Shown here: one piece after another, positions 6,602 through 13,614 of the stretch | Position numbering within the stretch: the first letter of the stretch is position 1 | How the letters are laid out: the number at the start of each line of letters is the position of its first letter | Translations under genes and position numbers: made by a program | From: Merdiplasma sp045118075 | GTDB taxonomy: Bacteria > Bacillota > Clostridia > Lachnospirales > Lachnospiraceae | Direction: 5' to 3' | NCBI GenBank assembly: GCA_045118075.1 | Contig: JBGUOI010000291.1 | Span: 1-18,566, forward strand | Length of the DNA: 18,566 nucleotides | Notes under the pieces: generated by a model | Told to the model about the DNA's origin: nothing | Databases searched by the model: none | What the model saw: only the letters and a program-made list of their open reading frames with translations

Positions 6602-8053
6602 TCAGAAGCGGCCTTCTCCATTTCCGAAGAACTGCTCGTAAGGATTGCCTTCGCCGAAGAAATCGAAGAAACCGTACTCGTCATTCGGATACTCTTCCAT
6701 CTCGGGAGCTCCCTGTTCATTTTCCGGGACCACTTCCTCCTTATCGGAATTGGTCTCCTTCTCTTCTTCAGACTCTTCCTCCTTCTTTTCAGGAGCGACG
6801 TCTGTGCCTTCCGAGGCGCCCTGCAGCGTTACTTCCACTTCCTTCGTGACGTACTTGCTGCCCTCGGAGACCTGGAGTTCAACCGTGACAGTCTCGCCGG
6901 CTCCATAATACTGGATCAGGTTGACCAGCGCATCCGAAGAGTTCACTTCCATGCCGTCAAGTTTCGTGATGATGTTGCCTTTTTCAATACCGGCTTCCTC
7001 AGCTGCGGAACCTTCACCGACCTCGAATACGAAAGCGCCGGCGGGCATATCATACATCATCATGGCTTCTTCGGATACCGGTACGACGGTAACACCAAGA
7101 TAACCGTGGTCTTCAACGATATCTCTGGTCTCTCTGTTGATCAGGTTATGCAGGATCGGGATAGCTGTATCGATCGGGATGCCATAACCCATATCATCCG
7201 CATAATAAGATGTTGACTTCGCATCCGTAATACCGATCACTTCACCGTTCTTATTCAGGATGGCGCCGCCGCTGCAGCCCAGGTTGACGGCTGCATCCGT
7301 CTGCAGCTCGGTGAAGGTACCGGCTTCCGTAGTGATCTTTTTGCCCAGTGCACTGATGATGCCGACCGATACGGACTGTCCTTCGCCAAGTGCGTTGCCG
7401 ATCACGATCGACGGCTCACCGACCATCAGGTCAGCGGAGGTGCCCAGCGTAGCGACTTTCAGCTGCGGGAAAATATCGGGATCGATATCCTCAAGATTAA
7501 CAGCGATAACAGCCAGATCCGTTGAAGGGCTGGTTCCTTTGACAACAGCCTTGGCCAGCAGCTTGTCAGGATCTTCAGAGTCAGCGGTGAAGCAGACTGT
7601 CAGTTCTGAGGCACCTTCCACCACATGGTTATTGGTTGCGATCAGCAGTTCCGTATCATTCTGTGCAACGATGATGCCGGATCCGCCTCCCTGCACCTCA
7701 TATTCCTGCGTGCCGTAAAAATAACTCTCCACCTTCTCCATCTGAGTCGTCGTGATGGCTACGATCGAAGGCATCGAATTCTTCACGATGTCCGATACAT
7801 CAGTGGCATGGATCGCTTCCGCAGTCGATCCGGTCGTCTCCAGCTGATCAAAAGTCTTCGCCGGAGCTTCCGTAGTTTTTTCTTCCGTCTCTGCTTCCGT
7901 CTCTTCAGCTTCGACAGATACAGAATTATCAGTCAGTGAAAGGGATACCTCAGGTTTTTCGTCCTCAGTAGATGCGAATACGCCGAAGCTTGCCCCGCCA
8001 ACGAGCATCGTCCCTGCAATGCCAAGTGCTGCTAATTTCTTCCAGTTTCTCAT
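6602..8053 (-). CDS. htrA: HtrA/DegP-family serine protease (S1C) with one PDZ domain and acidic tail
   Basis: A 483-residue exported protease that would degrade or chaperone misfolded extracytoplasmic proteins. The N-terminus is a signal peptide or anchor (hydrophobic about 7-26), followed by a Glu/Thr-rich spacer (28-65). The trypsin-like domain (about 85-300) has the catalytic triad: H143 in NNHVV, D179 in STDLAV and S261 in GCSGGAI. The last motif usually reads GNSGG, so Cys replaces Asn at 260. One PDZ domain spans about 315-410. The C-terminus is unusual: a Glu/Lys-rich stretch (about 420-458) and then a Phe/Gly-rich end with repeated FF. The start is ATG with AAGGGG upstream. It stands alone between a hairpin element and a terminator, so it is probably monocistronic. 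The symbol denotes the family only. Confidence 0.93.
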   Translation of the reverse strand: MRNWKKLAALGIAGTMLVGGASFGVFASTEDEKPEVSLSLTDNSVSVEAEETEAETEEKTTEAPAKTFDQLETTGSTAEAIHATDVSDIVKNSMPSIVAITTTQMEKVESYFYGTQEYEVQGGGSGIIVAQNDTELLIATNNHVVEGASELTVCFTADSEDPDKLLAKAVVKGTSPSTDLAVIAVNLEDIDPDIFPQLKVATLGTSADLMVGEPSIVIGNALGEGQSVSVGIISALGKKITTEAGTFTELQTDAAVNLGCSGGAILNKNGEVIGITDAKSTSYYADDMGYGIPIDTAIPILHNLINRETRDIVEDHGYLGVTVVPVSEEAMMMYDMPAGAFVFEVGEGSAAEEAGIEKGNIITKLDGMEVNSSDALVNLIQYYGAGETVTVELQVSEGSKYVTKEVEVTLQGASEGTDVAPEKKEEESEEEKETNSDKEEVVPENEQGAPEMEEYPNDEYGFFDFFGEGNPYEQFFGNGEGRF

Positions 8054-8073
8054 ATCAATATCCCCTTTCTATG

Positions 8074-8102
8074 TCAATCCGGAACAGTCACACTCAATCC
8101 GG
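8074..8102. repeat. Paired 9-bp direct repeat in the htrA leader
   Basis: TCAATCCGG occurs at 8074-8082 and 8094-8102, offset by 20 bases, downstream of the predicted htrA transcription start and upstream of the ribosome binding site. It could be a regulatory binding site or leader structure; no known operator was recognised. Confidence 0.5.
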
Positions 8103-8129
8103 TGTTTCTTATTTTTTCCTTACCGGACG

Positions 8130-8158
8130 ATTACAATATAGAGTCCAGTTGTGTTCAA
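8130..8158 (-). promoter_or_regulatory. Promoter of the htrA-like gene
   Basis: On the minus strand TTGAAC (8153-8158) and TGTAAT (8130-8135) are separated by exactly 17 bases. They match a vegetative (SigA-type) promoter in four and five of six positions. The predicted start near 8123 gives a leader of about 70 bases before the ATG. Confidence 0.7.
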
Positions 8159-8190
8159 AATGTGAAAAAGCAGAGGAAAAAATGTGAAAA
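8157..8190. promoter_or_regulatory. Operator-like direct repeats upstream of the htrA promoter
   Basis: AAAATGTGAAAA occurs twice, at 8157-8168 and 8179-8190. The repeats are offset by 22 bases (about two helical turns) and lie on and just upstream of the predicted -35 box. This spacing suits a dimeric response regulator of the OmpR class. Control of htrA genes by such systems (for example CssRS in Bacillus) is known, but the regulator here is not identified. Confidence 0.5.
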
Positions 8191-8228
8191 GATGACGGGA
8201 GACGGTCCTGTGACACTCCCTGATGACA

Positions 8229-8420
8229 GGGAACACTCCTTAGACACGCATCAGAATAAAAAAGCATCACCCTTTCCACAGGGAACGCTCCCGCTCTGGC
8301 CTCGCGCAGCGGTACATAAGGCTCGGATAAATCCTCGCCAAGTACCGGCGCTGCGGCCACGTCCCTTTTGGAAAAGGGTGATGCTTTTTTATTGTTCACC
8401 TTTGTAAATAGGAGTGTCCC
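8229..8420. repeat. Long imperfect inverted repeat 1, including a bidirectional terminator-like stem
   Basis: The outer arms GGGAACACTCC (8229-8239) and GGAGTGTCCC (8411-8420) pair. A nearly perfect stem follows: AAAAAAGCATCACCCTTT (8258-8275) with AAAGGGTGATGCTTTTTT (8373-8390). An inner GC-rich part then pairs GGCCTCGCGCAGCGGTAC (8298-8315 region) with GTACCGGCGCTGCGGCC (8342-8358 region). Because runs of A and T border the GCATCACCC stem, either strand would give a hairpin followed by a U tract, so it can end transcription from both sides. Confidence 0.8.
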
Positions 8421-8472
8421 TTTTCATCGGGGATGACGCATGACCGTCCCTTGAGAGTAGTGCGAATGTATC

Positions 8473-8662
8473 AACATAAGGCAAAGTCAAAAAGATCTTA
8501 AGCTTATGCAGCCGCTGCAGAAAACGCGCGCATAGCGAATGCTTTCGGAGCACTGTCTGAGCGCACGACAGTGCGTGAGTTTGCGAAGAAAGCATTCTAT
8601 AGGCGGCACAGCGTTTTCAAAAGCGGCAAATAGCTTAAGATCCTTTGACTCTGCCTTATGTT
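8473..8662. repeat. Long imperfect inverted repeat 2 (about 95-base arms)
   Basis: AACATAAGGCAAAGTCAAA at 8473 mirrors TTTGACTCTGCCTTATGTT ending at 8662. Pairing continues through GATCTTAAGC/GCTTAAGATC, GAAAACGC/GCGTTTTC and GAATGCTTTC/GAAAGCATTC to an inner GCACTGTC/GACAGTGC hairpin. The arms differ by scattered substitutions and small gaps, many of which keep pairing. This suggests a structure that is kept as a folded hairpin or was recently mobile. Confidence 0.82.
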
Positions 8663-8699
8663 GTTAAATCGAAATATGATCAAGGACCGTCCCTTGTCA

Positions 8700-10535
8700 T
8701 TAAATGGCGTTGCCTGCAAACTGTGTCATGTAAAGGTCGTAATACTTGCCCTTCTTTGCCAGCAGCTGCTCGTGATTGCCCTGCTCGGCGATCCGACCCT
8801 GCTCCATGACGATGATCAGGTCGGCGTCGCGGATGGTGGAAAGCCGGTGGGCGATGATCATGCTCGTGCGGTTTTTCATCAGCGTGGTCATCGCATCCTG
8901 GATACGTTTTTCGGTGCGGGTATCCACACTGCTGGTCGCTTCATCAAGGATGAGGATGTTCGGCTCGGACAAGAATGCGCGGCCGATCGCTAATAGCTGC
9001 TGCTGCCCCTGCGAAAGAGATCCTCCCTCTCCGAGCACGGTGTCGTAACCGTCCGGAAGACGCTTGATAAAGCGGAGGCTGTTGCTGAGCCTGGCGGCTT
9101 CGTCAAGCTGCTCGTCCGTCACTTCCGGGCAGGCGTAAGCCAGGTTGCGCCGGACGGTATCGGTAAACAGGACGGTATCCTGCAGTACGATCCCGACGTT
9201 GTCGCGCAATTTCGATAAGGAGATGTCTTTGATATCGCGCCCGTCGAGCAGGATGCGGCCGCCGTCCGGCTCATAAAAGCGCATCAGCAGGTTGATGATC
9301 GTGGTCTTCCCGCTGCCGGTGGCGCCGACGAGCGCGATCCGTTTTCCCGACTCCACCCGCAGGTTGAAATCGGAAATGATCTTACGGCCCGGAACATAGG
9401 AGAAATCCACGTGTTCGAACTCGATCACGCCGTGGCTGGGGGTAACGGGATCGATGCCGTCCATCCGCTCGATGGGCGAGTCGAGCACCTCAAAAATACG
9501 CTCCGCGCCGGCAAGCGCCGTCTGGATCTGCCCGTACAGCTGCGCGATCTCGTTGATCGGCCTGGAGAACTGCCTTGCGTAGACGATGAAGGCGGAGATG
9601 ACACCGACGGTGATGTATCCTTTCAGGGCAAACCACGCCCCGAACACCGCTACGATCACGAACGAGATATTGTTGAGCATATTCATCAGCGGACCCATGC
9701 TGCCGCCGATGATCTCGGCCATGATGCCGGTTTTTGTCAGGTCATCGGCTGTGTTCGAAAAGATCCCGATCACCTTGTCCTGCAGGTTGTAGGCCGTCAC
9801 GGTGCGCGTGTTCGTGACCATCTCTTCCACGGTCGCGTTGAGCGAGCCGAGCAGCTGCTGGCGCCGCAGATAATAGATCCTCATGTACCTCGTCAGCAGC
9901 CTGGTCGCGATCAGCGTCAGGATGATGGTCGAGCACGAAAGAAGGGCCAGCGGAACGCTGAAGTAGAGCATCATCGCCAGGGTGCCGATCAGGGTCAGCA
10001 CGCCCGAGAACAGCGATCCCATCGACTGCGAGATCACATTGGAGATGTTGTCCGCGTCATTGGTCATGCGGCTTAACAGGTCGCCTTTGGCGTGCCGGTC
10101 GATGAAGCTGATCGGCAGACGCACGATGTGCTTAAACAGGTCGCCCCTCATCCGCATGGTGATCCGTCTGCTCAGCGAAGCGCTTAAAAACTCCTGAAGT
10201 AGCGTGGAGCATCCGCTGATCAGGTAGACCGTGATCATCATCCCCAGGTAATATCCGAGGCGGTCATAGCGTCCGCCTACGATCATGTCGATCGCTCTGC
10301 TCTGTAGGCCGGGGCCGGCCACATTTCCGGCGACCGTCAGCGTCACCGCAAAAAGAAGCGCGATCAGCGTCATTTTCTGGTCACCGAAATACGATAGCAG
10401 CCTGGCGAAAGTCTTTTTCCCCTCTTTTGCCTTCTCCACCGGTGCGCCCATACTCCGTCGGCCAAACCCGCCCGGCCGGAACATCGGCTGGTTTTTCTGT
10501 TCAAATTTACGGGGGCTTCCTGAAGGATCGCTCAT
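8700..10535 (-). CDS. ABC exporter half-transporter, subunit with the catalytic ATP site
   Basis: A 611-residue fused permease-ATPase: about 45 cytoplasmic residues, a six-helix exporter membrane domain (about 55-330) and an ATPase domain. Walker A is GATGSGKT (404-411), the signature is LSQGQ (507-511), Walker B ends in D531-E532 and the switch is H563 in IIAHR. The catalytic Glu and His are canonical, while the signature deviates from LSGGQ. This is the pattern of the catalytic partner in heterodimeric exporters such as TM287/288 or BmrCD. It overlaps the upstream half-transporter by ATGA (10532-10535), with GGAGAGGGGG ahead of its start, so the two are translationally coupled. The substrate (drug, lipid or peptide) cannot be read from the sequence. 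Downstream is the hairpin element at 8196-8699. Confidence 0.95.
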   Translation of the reverse strand: MSDPSGSPRKFEQKNQPMFRPGGFGRRSMGAPVEKAKEGKKTFARLLSYFGDQKMTLIALLFAVTLTVAGNVAGPGLQSRAIDMIVGGRYDRLGYYLGMMITVYLISGCSTLLQEFLSASLSRRITMRMRGDLFKHIVRLPISFIDRHAKGDLLSRMTNDADNISNVISQSMGSLFSGVLTLIGTLAMMLYFSVPLALLSCSTIILTLIATRLLTRYMRIYYLRRQQLLGSLNATVEEMVTNTRTVTAYNLQDKVIGIFSNTADDLTKTGIMAEIIGGSMGPLMNMLNNISFVIVAVFGAWFALKGYITVGVISAFIVYARQFSRPINEIAQLYGQIQTALAGAERIFEVLDSPIERMDGIDPVTPSHGVIEFEHVDFSYVPGRKIISDFNLRVESGKRIALVGATGSGKTTIINLLMRFYEPDGGRILLDGRDIKDISLSKLRDNVGIVLQDTVLFTDTVRRNLAYACPEVTDEQLDEAARLSNSLRFIKRLPDGYDTVLGEGGSLSQGQQQLLAIGRAFLSEPNILILDEATSSVDTRTEKRIQDAMTTLMKNRTSMIIAHRLSTIRDADLIIVMEQGRIAEQGNHEQLLAKKGKYYDLYMTQFAGNAI

Positions 10536-12271
10536 GACGCCACCCCCTCTCCGATCTGCGAACGGCAGATATCGCGGTAGGATTCGCTCGTCTCCATCAG
10601 CTGCTCGTGCGTGCCGCAGGCGGTGATGGTGCCGTCCTCCACAAGCGCGATCCGGTCCGCATCCTTCACGGACGCGATGCGCTGAGCGATCATAATGGTC
10701 GTCATATCCGAATACTCCTCCCGGAGCGCTTTGCGAAGCCGCGCCTCAGTGGCGAAATCGAGCGCGCTGGTCGAGTCGTCCATGATCAGGATGGAAGCGT
10801 CGCGAAGCAGCGCCCGTGCGATCGCCACACGCTGGCGCTGGCCGCCCGAAAGGCTCGTGCCGCCTTCGGTGACGAGTGTGTTGTACCCCTCGCCCTGCTG
10901 CATGATAAAATCATCCGCCTGGGCTGCCGCGGCGCATCGGCGGATCTCCTCCAGGGAGGCATCTTCTTTGCCGAGCGCGATATTTTCCCTGATGGTCATA
11001 TGGAAAAGTTCGCTTTTTTGCAGCACGAACGAAATGCGGTCACGCAGCTCATCGAGCGGATAGTCCCTTACATTGACACCATCCACCAGGATGCGGCCTT
11101 CGTCGGCGTCGTAAAACCTTGGCAGGAGCTTTACCAGAGAGCTTTTTCCGGACCCCGTGTTGCCGATGATGGCAAGTGTCTCGCCCGGCTCCACCGTCAG
11201 GTTGATGTCATGCAGCACCGGCGAGCTTCCGTCCGGATACGTAAATGAAACATTCTGAAACTCGATCTTTCCCATGCGTTTGGGGCAGCTGGTCTTTTCC
11301 GACGCCCCGTCACGGATGGGATTCTGCGAATCCAGCACTTCCTGAAGTCTTTTCGAGGAAGTAATGCCCCTCGTGATCGACTGGAAGATCATGGCCAGCA
11401 TCATCATGCTGTTTAAGATCTGCGTCAGGTAGGTCACCGACGCGATGATCATTCCGGGCGCGATCGATCCGTCCTGCACGCCCAGGGCACCGATCTGGAT
11501 GACCGCAACGACCGCCAGGTTCAGGACGATATTCATCATCGGCCGCATGACGCTCATCAGCATCATCACCTTGAACTGCGTCCCGGAAAGATCCCGGTTG
11601 ATCTGTTCAAAGCGCTCCGTCTCGTTCTCCTCCTGGACGAACGCCTTCACCACGCGCGCGCCGGCGATGTTTTCCTGCACGACAGTATTCATCCGGTCAA
11701 GGCGCCGCTGCAGAAGCAGAAACAGCGGTCCCGCCTTCCACATCACGAGGATCACTTCCGCGAGGATGATCGGCATCGCGACGGCGATCACGATCCCGAA
11801 ATGAGAAGTCAGTGTCACCAGCGCAAAGCTCCCCGCCACGAGGAACATCATGCAGCGCACAAAGCCGCGCGTGAGCATCGAGATCATCAGCACTACCTGC
11901 GTCACATCACTCGTGATGCGCGTGATCAGTGACCCGATCGTAAAATGATCCGTCTGCTCAAAAGAAAAATGCATGATCCGCTCAAAGCAGTCCTTGCGGA
12001 TCTCATTACCCGTAAACTGGCTGCACAGATTCGTGAAAACACCGCAGGTGATGCCGGACAGGCCGCCAAGCAGCACCACGAGAATCATCCTGATCCCCGT
12101 GCCGGTCACGTTCGACAGATCCGGCACGCCGCCGCGGCCGATGCCGAGAATACCCTGGTCGACGATCTTCGCCATCATCCTGGGCTGGATGAGGTCGACT
12201 GTCACCTCACCTATCATGAACAGGCAGGCCGCCAGGGCAAAATACCAATATCTTCTTACGTACTTAAACAT
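10532..12271 (-). CDS. ABC exporter half-transporter, subunit with the degenerate ATP site
   Basis: A 579-residue permease-ATPase: exporter membrane domain (about 8-310) and ATPase domain with Walker A GNTGSGKS (370-377) and a canonical LSGGQ signature (474-478). The Walker B motif reads ILIMDDS, so D499 replaces the catalytic Glu, and the switch reads IAQR, with Q530 replacing His. In heterodimeric exporters these two changes mark the non-hydrolysing site, which is completed by the partner's non-canonical signature (LSQGQ here). The ATG at 12271 is chosen: GAGG lies eight bases upstream, whereas the longer frame would begin at a TTG (12316) and read through a GGGGTCTGACCCC repeat. The gene is the first of a two-gene unit. 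No convincing promoter was seen between it and the DUF4129-like gene, so read-through from the MoxR operon is possible. Confidence 0.94.
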   Translation of the reverse strand: MFKYVRRYWYFALAACLFMIGEVTVDLIQPRMMAKIVDQGILGIGRGGVPDLSNVTGTGIRMILVVLLGGLSGITCGVFTNLCSQFTGNEIRKDCFERIMHFSFEQTDHFTIGSLITRITSDVTQVVLMISMLTRGFVRCMMFLVAGSFALVTLTSHFGIVIAVAMPIILAEVILVMWKAGPLFLLLQRRLDRMNTVVQENIAGARVVKAFVQEENETERFEQINRDLSGTQFKVMMLMSVMRPMMNIVLNLAVVAVIQIGALGVQDGSIAPGMIIASVTYLTQILNSMMMLAMIFQSITRGITSSKRLQEVLDSQNPIRDGASEKTSCPKRMGKIEFQNVSFTYPDGSSPVLHDINLTVEPGETLAIIGNTGSGKSSLVKLLPRFYDADEGRILVDGVNVRDYPLDELRDRISFVLQKSELFHMTIRENIALGKEDASLEEIRRCAAAAQADDFIMQQGEGYNTLVTEGGTSLSGGQRQRVAIARALLRDASILIMDDSTSALDFATEARLRKALREEYSDMTTIMIAQRIASVKDADRIALVEDGTITACGTHEQLMETSESYRDICRSQIGEGVAS

Positions 12272-12287
12272 GCTGCAAACCTCGATG

Positions 12288-12341
12288 AAAGGGGTCTGAC
12301 CCCTTTCGTGCTTCAACGTGTAAAAGGGGTCTGACCCCTAT
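12288..12341. repeat. Two GGGGTCTGACCCC REP-like palindromes
   Basis: GGGGTCTGACCCC lies at 12291-12303 and 12326-12338 in the same orientation, 35 bases apart; both copies have A/T-rich flanks (AAAGGGG...CCCCTTT in the first). Each can fold into a short strong hairpin, and on the minus strand the second copy is followed by TTTT, so it probably also ends transcription of the MoxR-DUF58-DUF4129 operon. Palindromes of this form are widespread REP-like sequences connected with Y1/RAYT transposases. No transposase is present here. Confidence 0.85.
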
Positions 12342-12354
12342 TCGGAAACCCTCT

Positions 12355-13614
12355 TCACACCTCGTCTTCGCCGTATCGCTTCTGTTCGTAAATCACATGG
12401 AGCTCGCGCCCTTCTTTGGTCCGGTCCGTTCCGGCCAGGTGTTCGATCTCATCCGGCATCTGGGACGGCGCGGGCGTTTTCTTTAATGCTTTGCGGATCA
12501 TCCGGCGGTAGCGCTGCCTTACCCGCTCTCTTTCGCTTAACGGGCCGCCGAAAAACCGACGGCGGATGCGCGAGGCGCTGTCCGGGCTGTCAAGCCGCTC
12601 CACGATGTCTCCGTTCTCTTCCACCGCGCCTTCAAACTGACGCAGCCGCTCGCGGATGCCCATCCAGATTGAATAAAGCAAAAATCCCGTCAGCGCTGCC
12701 CCGAGCGCATAGAAGATGTAATCGACCCAGAAGGGCATCTTAAACCCTTCCTCATCCGTCACAAACTGCAGGTACCACTCGGTCTCGGTCTCCGTCATCT
12801 GCTCCTCGCCGCTCTCCCACCGGGAGGCATCGAAGAACGTTATCCCGACATTGCGAAGATCCTGATACGGCCGGTATTCCCGGGTCAGGAACGCCGGGAC
12901 GATGCACACCGCTGCCGCCAGGACAACGATCAGCATCATGCCCTCACCGATCCGTCGTATCCGCTTTCCGGGCACGTGGCTGATGTCCGCACGCGAGCGG
13001 ATAAATTCGGCGTCCGATCGGTAGAAGCCGCTGACCAGGGCTATTAATAGATAGACAAAGCCGTTTGCCAGGCAGGCATCGCAAAGCGCCGGGCAGTTCG
13101 TCAGCAGCGCGGCCGCATAAATGGCCGCGATCAGGATCAGCCAAAGGAGCGACGGATGCTCAAAAAGAAGCGGCCGCTCGACCCAGCCGGTGTCGTTTTC
13201 TCTCCTCGCCCGCTCCCGTTCATGCTCCCGCCGGCGGAGCATGTTCATGTCAACAGAGTAAAACAGCACCAGCACCGTAAAGAGCACCGGGAAGATATAG
13301 CGCGCCAGCGGCCCCAGAAAACGTATCGCAATATGTCCGGTGACGAACCAGCCGATAAAGGCAGCTATAAGCGTGATCAGCAGGAACTGCCAGTATTTCT
13401 TCACTTTCCAGAGGCTTCCGCGGATCAGCGCCGCCAGCGGCAGCAGAAGAAAACCGGACAGATACATGACCTTTACATCCGATTCGATCCTGTCCGGCGC
13501 AGCCAGATAGATCAGGGGAATAATAAGCGAAAGCACCAGCACTGGGTGCAGCAGGTCGATGAAAAACAGCCCGCCAAGTCTGAGCCGTTCCTGCGCTGAA
13601 AGTTTCTCATTCAC
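12355..13614 (-). CDS. Multi-pass membrane protein with DUF4129-like C-terminus, MoxR-locus partner
   Basis: A 419-residue protein with about eight membrane helices (roughly 12-37, 50-62, 71-89, 96-115, 150-168, 176-194, 221-242, 298-320) and a charged cytoplasmic loop near 118-145. The soluble C-terminus (about 345-419) resembles DUF4129: RxRYRRMIRKALKK, a proline-rich turn, a short helix and an ending HVIYEQKRYG. There is no transglutaminase core, although many MoxR-DUF58 loci have a transglutaminase-DUF4129 protein at this position. The GTG at 13614 is chosen: it overlaps the DUF58 stop as GTGA and has GGGAGGTGA directly upstream. The ATG at 13638 would put that Shine-Dalgarno inside the gene. 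It is the last gene of the MoxR operon. Its molecular function is unknown; a role in assembling an envelope machine together with the MoxR and DUF58 proteins is inferred. Confidence 0.72.
   Translation of the reverse strand: MNEKLSAQERLRLGGLFFIDLLHPVLVLSLIIPLIYLAAPDRIESDVKVMYLSGFLLLPLAALIRGSLWKVKKYWQFLLITLIAAFIGWFVTGHIAIRFLGPLARYIFPVLFTVLVLFYSVDMNMLRRREHERERARRENDTGWVERPLLFEHPSLLWLILIAAIYAAALLTNCPALCDACLANGFVYLLIALVSGFYRSDAEFIRSRADISHVPGKRIRRIGEGMMLIVVLAAAVCIVPAFLTREYRPYQDLRNVGITFFDASRWESGEEQMTETETEWYLQFVTDEEGFKMPFWVDYIFYALGAALTGFLLYSIWMGIRERLRQFEGAVEENGDIVERLDSPDSASRIRRRFFGGPLSERERVRQRYRRMIRKALKKTPAPSQMPDEIEHLAGTDRTKEGRELHVIYEQKRYGEDEV

Larger units (their letters stand above)
8196..8699. 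mobile_element. REP/MITE-like composite of two long hairpins bounded by GACGGTCC motifs
   Basis: The gene-free stretch between htrA and the ABC exporter operon. It holds two consecutive long imperfect inverted repeats (8229-8420 and 8473-8662). Related short motifs lie at the outer ends and between them: GACGGTCCTGTGAC at 8201-8214, GACCGTCCCTTG at 8442-8453 and again at 8685-8696, with GGAGTGTCCCTT at 8411-8422. Motifs of the GGGACGGTCC type are known to me as REP-like sequences mobilised by Y1 (RAYT) transposases in clostridia. No transposase is encoded here, so this would be a non-autonomous copy. No convincing coding frame was seen. Confidence 0.55.

Noticed and set aside
8102..8595. Small open frames inside the hairpin region, both strands
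   Set aside because: They run through inverted repeats, have no Shine-Dalgarno and no conserved-looking motif; the palindromic structure explains the sequence better.
8196..8699. A CRISPR array
   Set aside because: The repeated boxes are few, unevenly spaced and enclose palindromes instead of unique spacers; no cas gene is near.
10607..11248. A 213-codon plus-strand open frame opposite the ABC ATPase domain
   Set aside because: It is antisense to a strongly conserved ATPase domain and is explained by codon bias of the true gene.
10532..12316. A longer ABC half-transporter starting at a TTG at 12316
   Set aside because: The extra residues are encoded by the GGGGTCTGACCCC repeat, and the ATG at 12271 has its own GAGG site eight bases upstream and starts at the natural exporter N-terminus.
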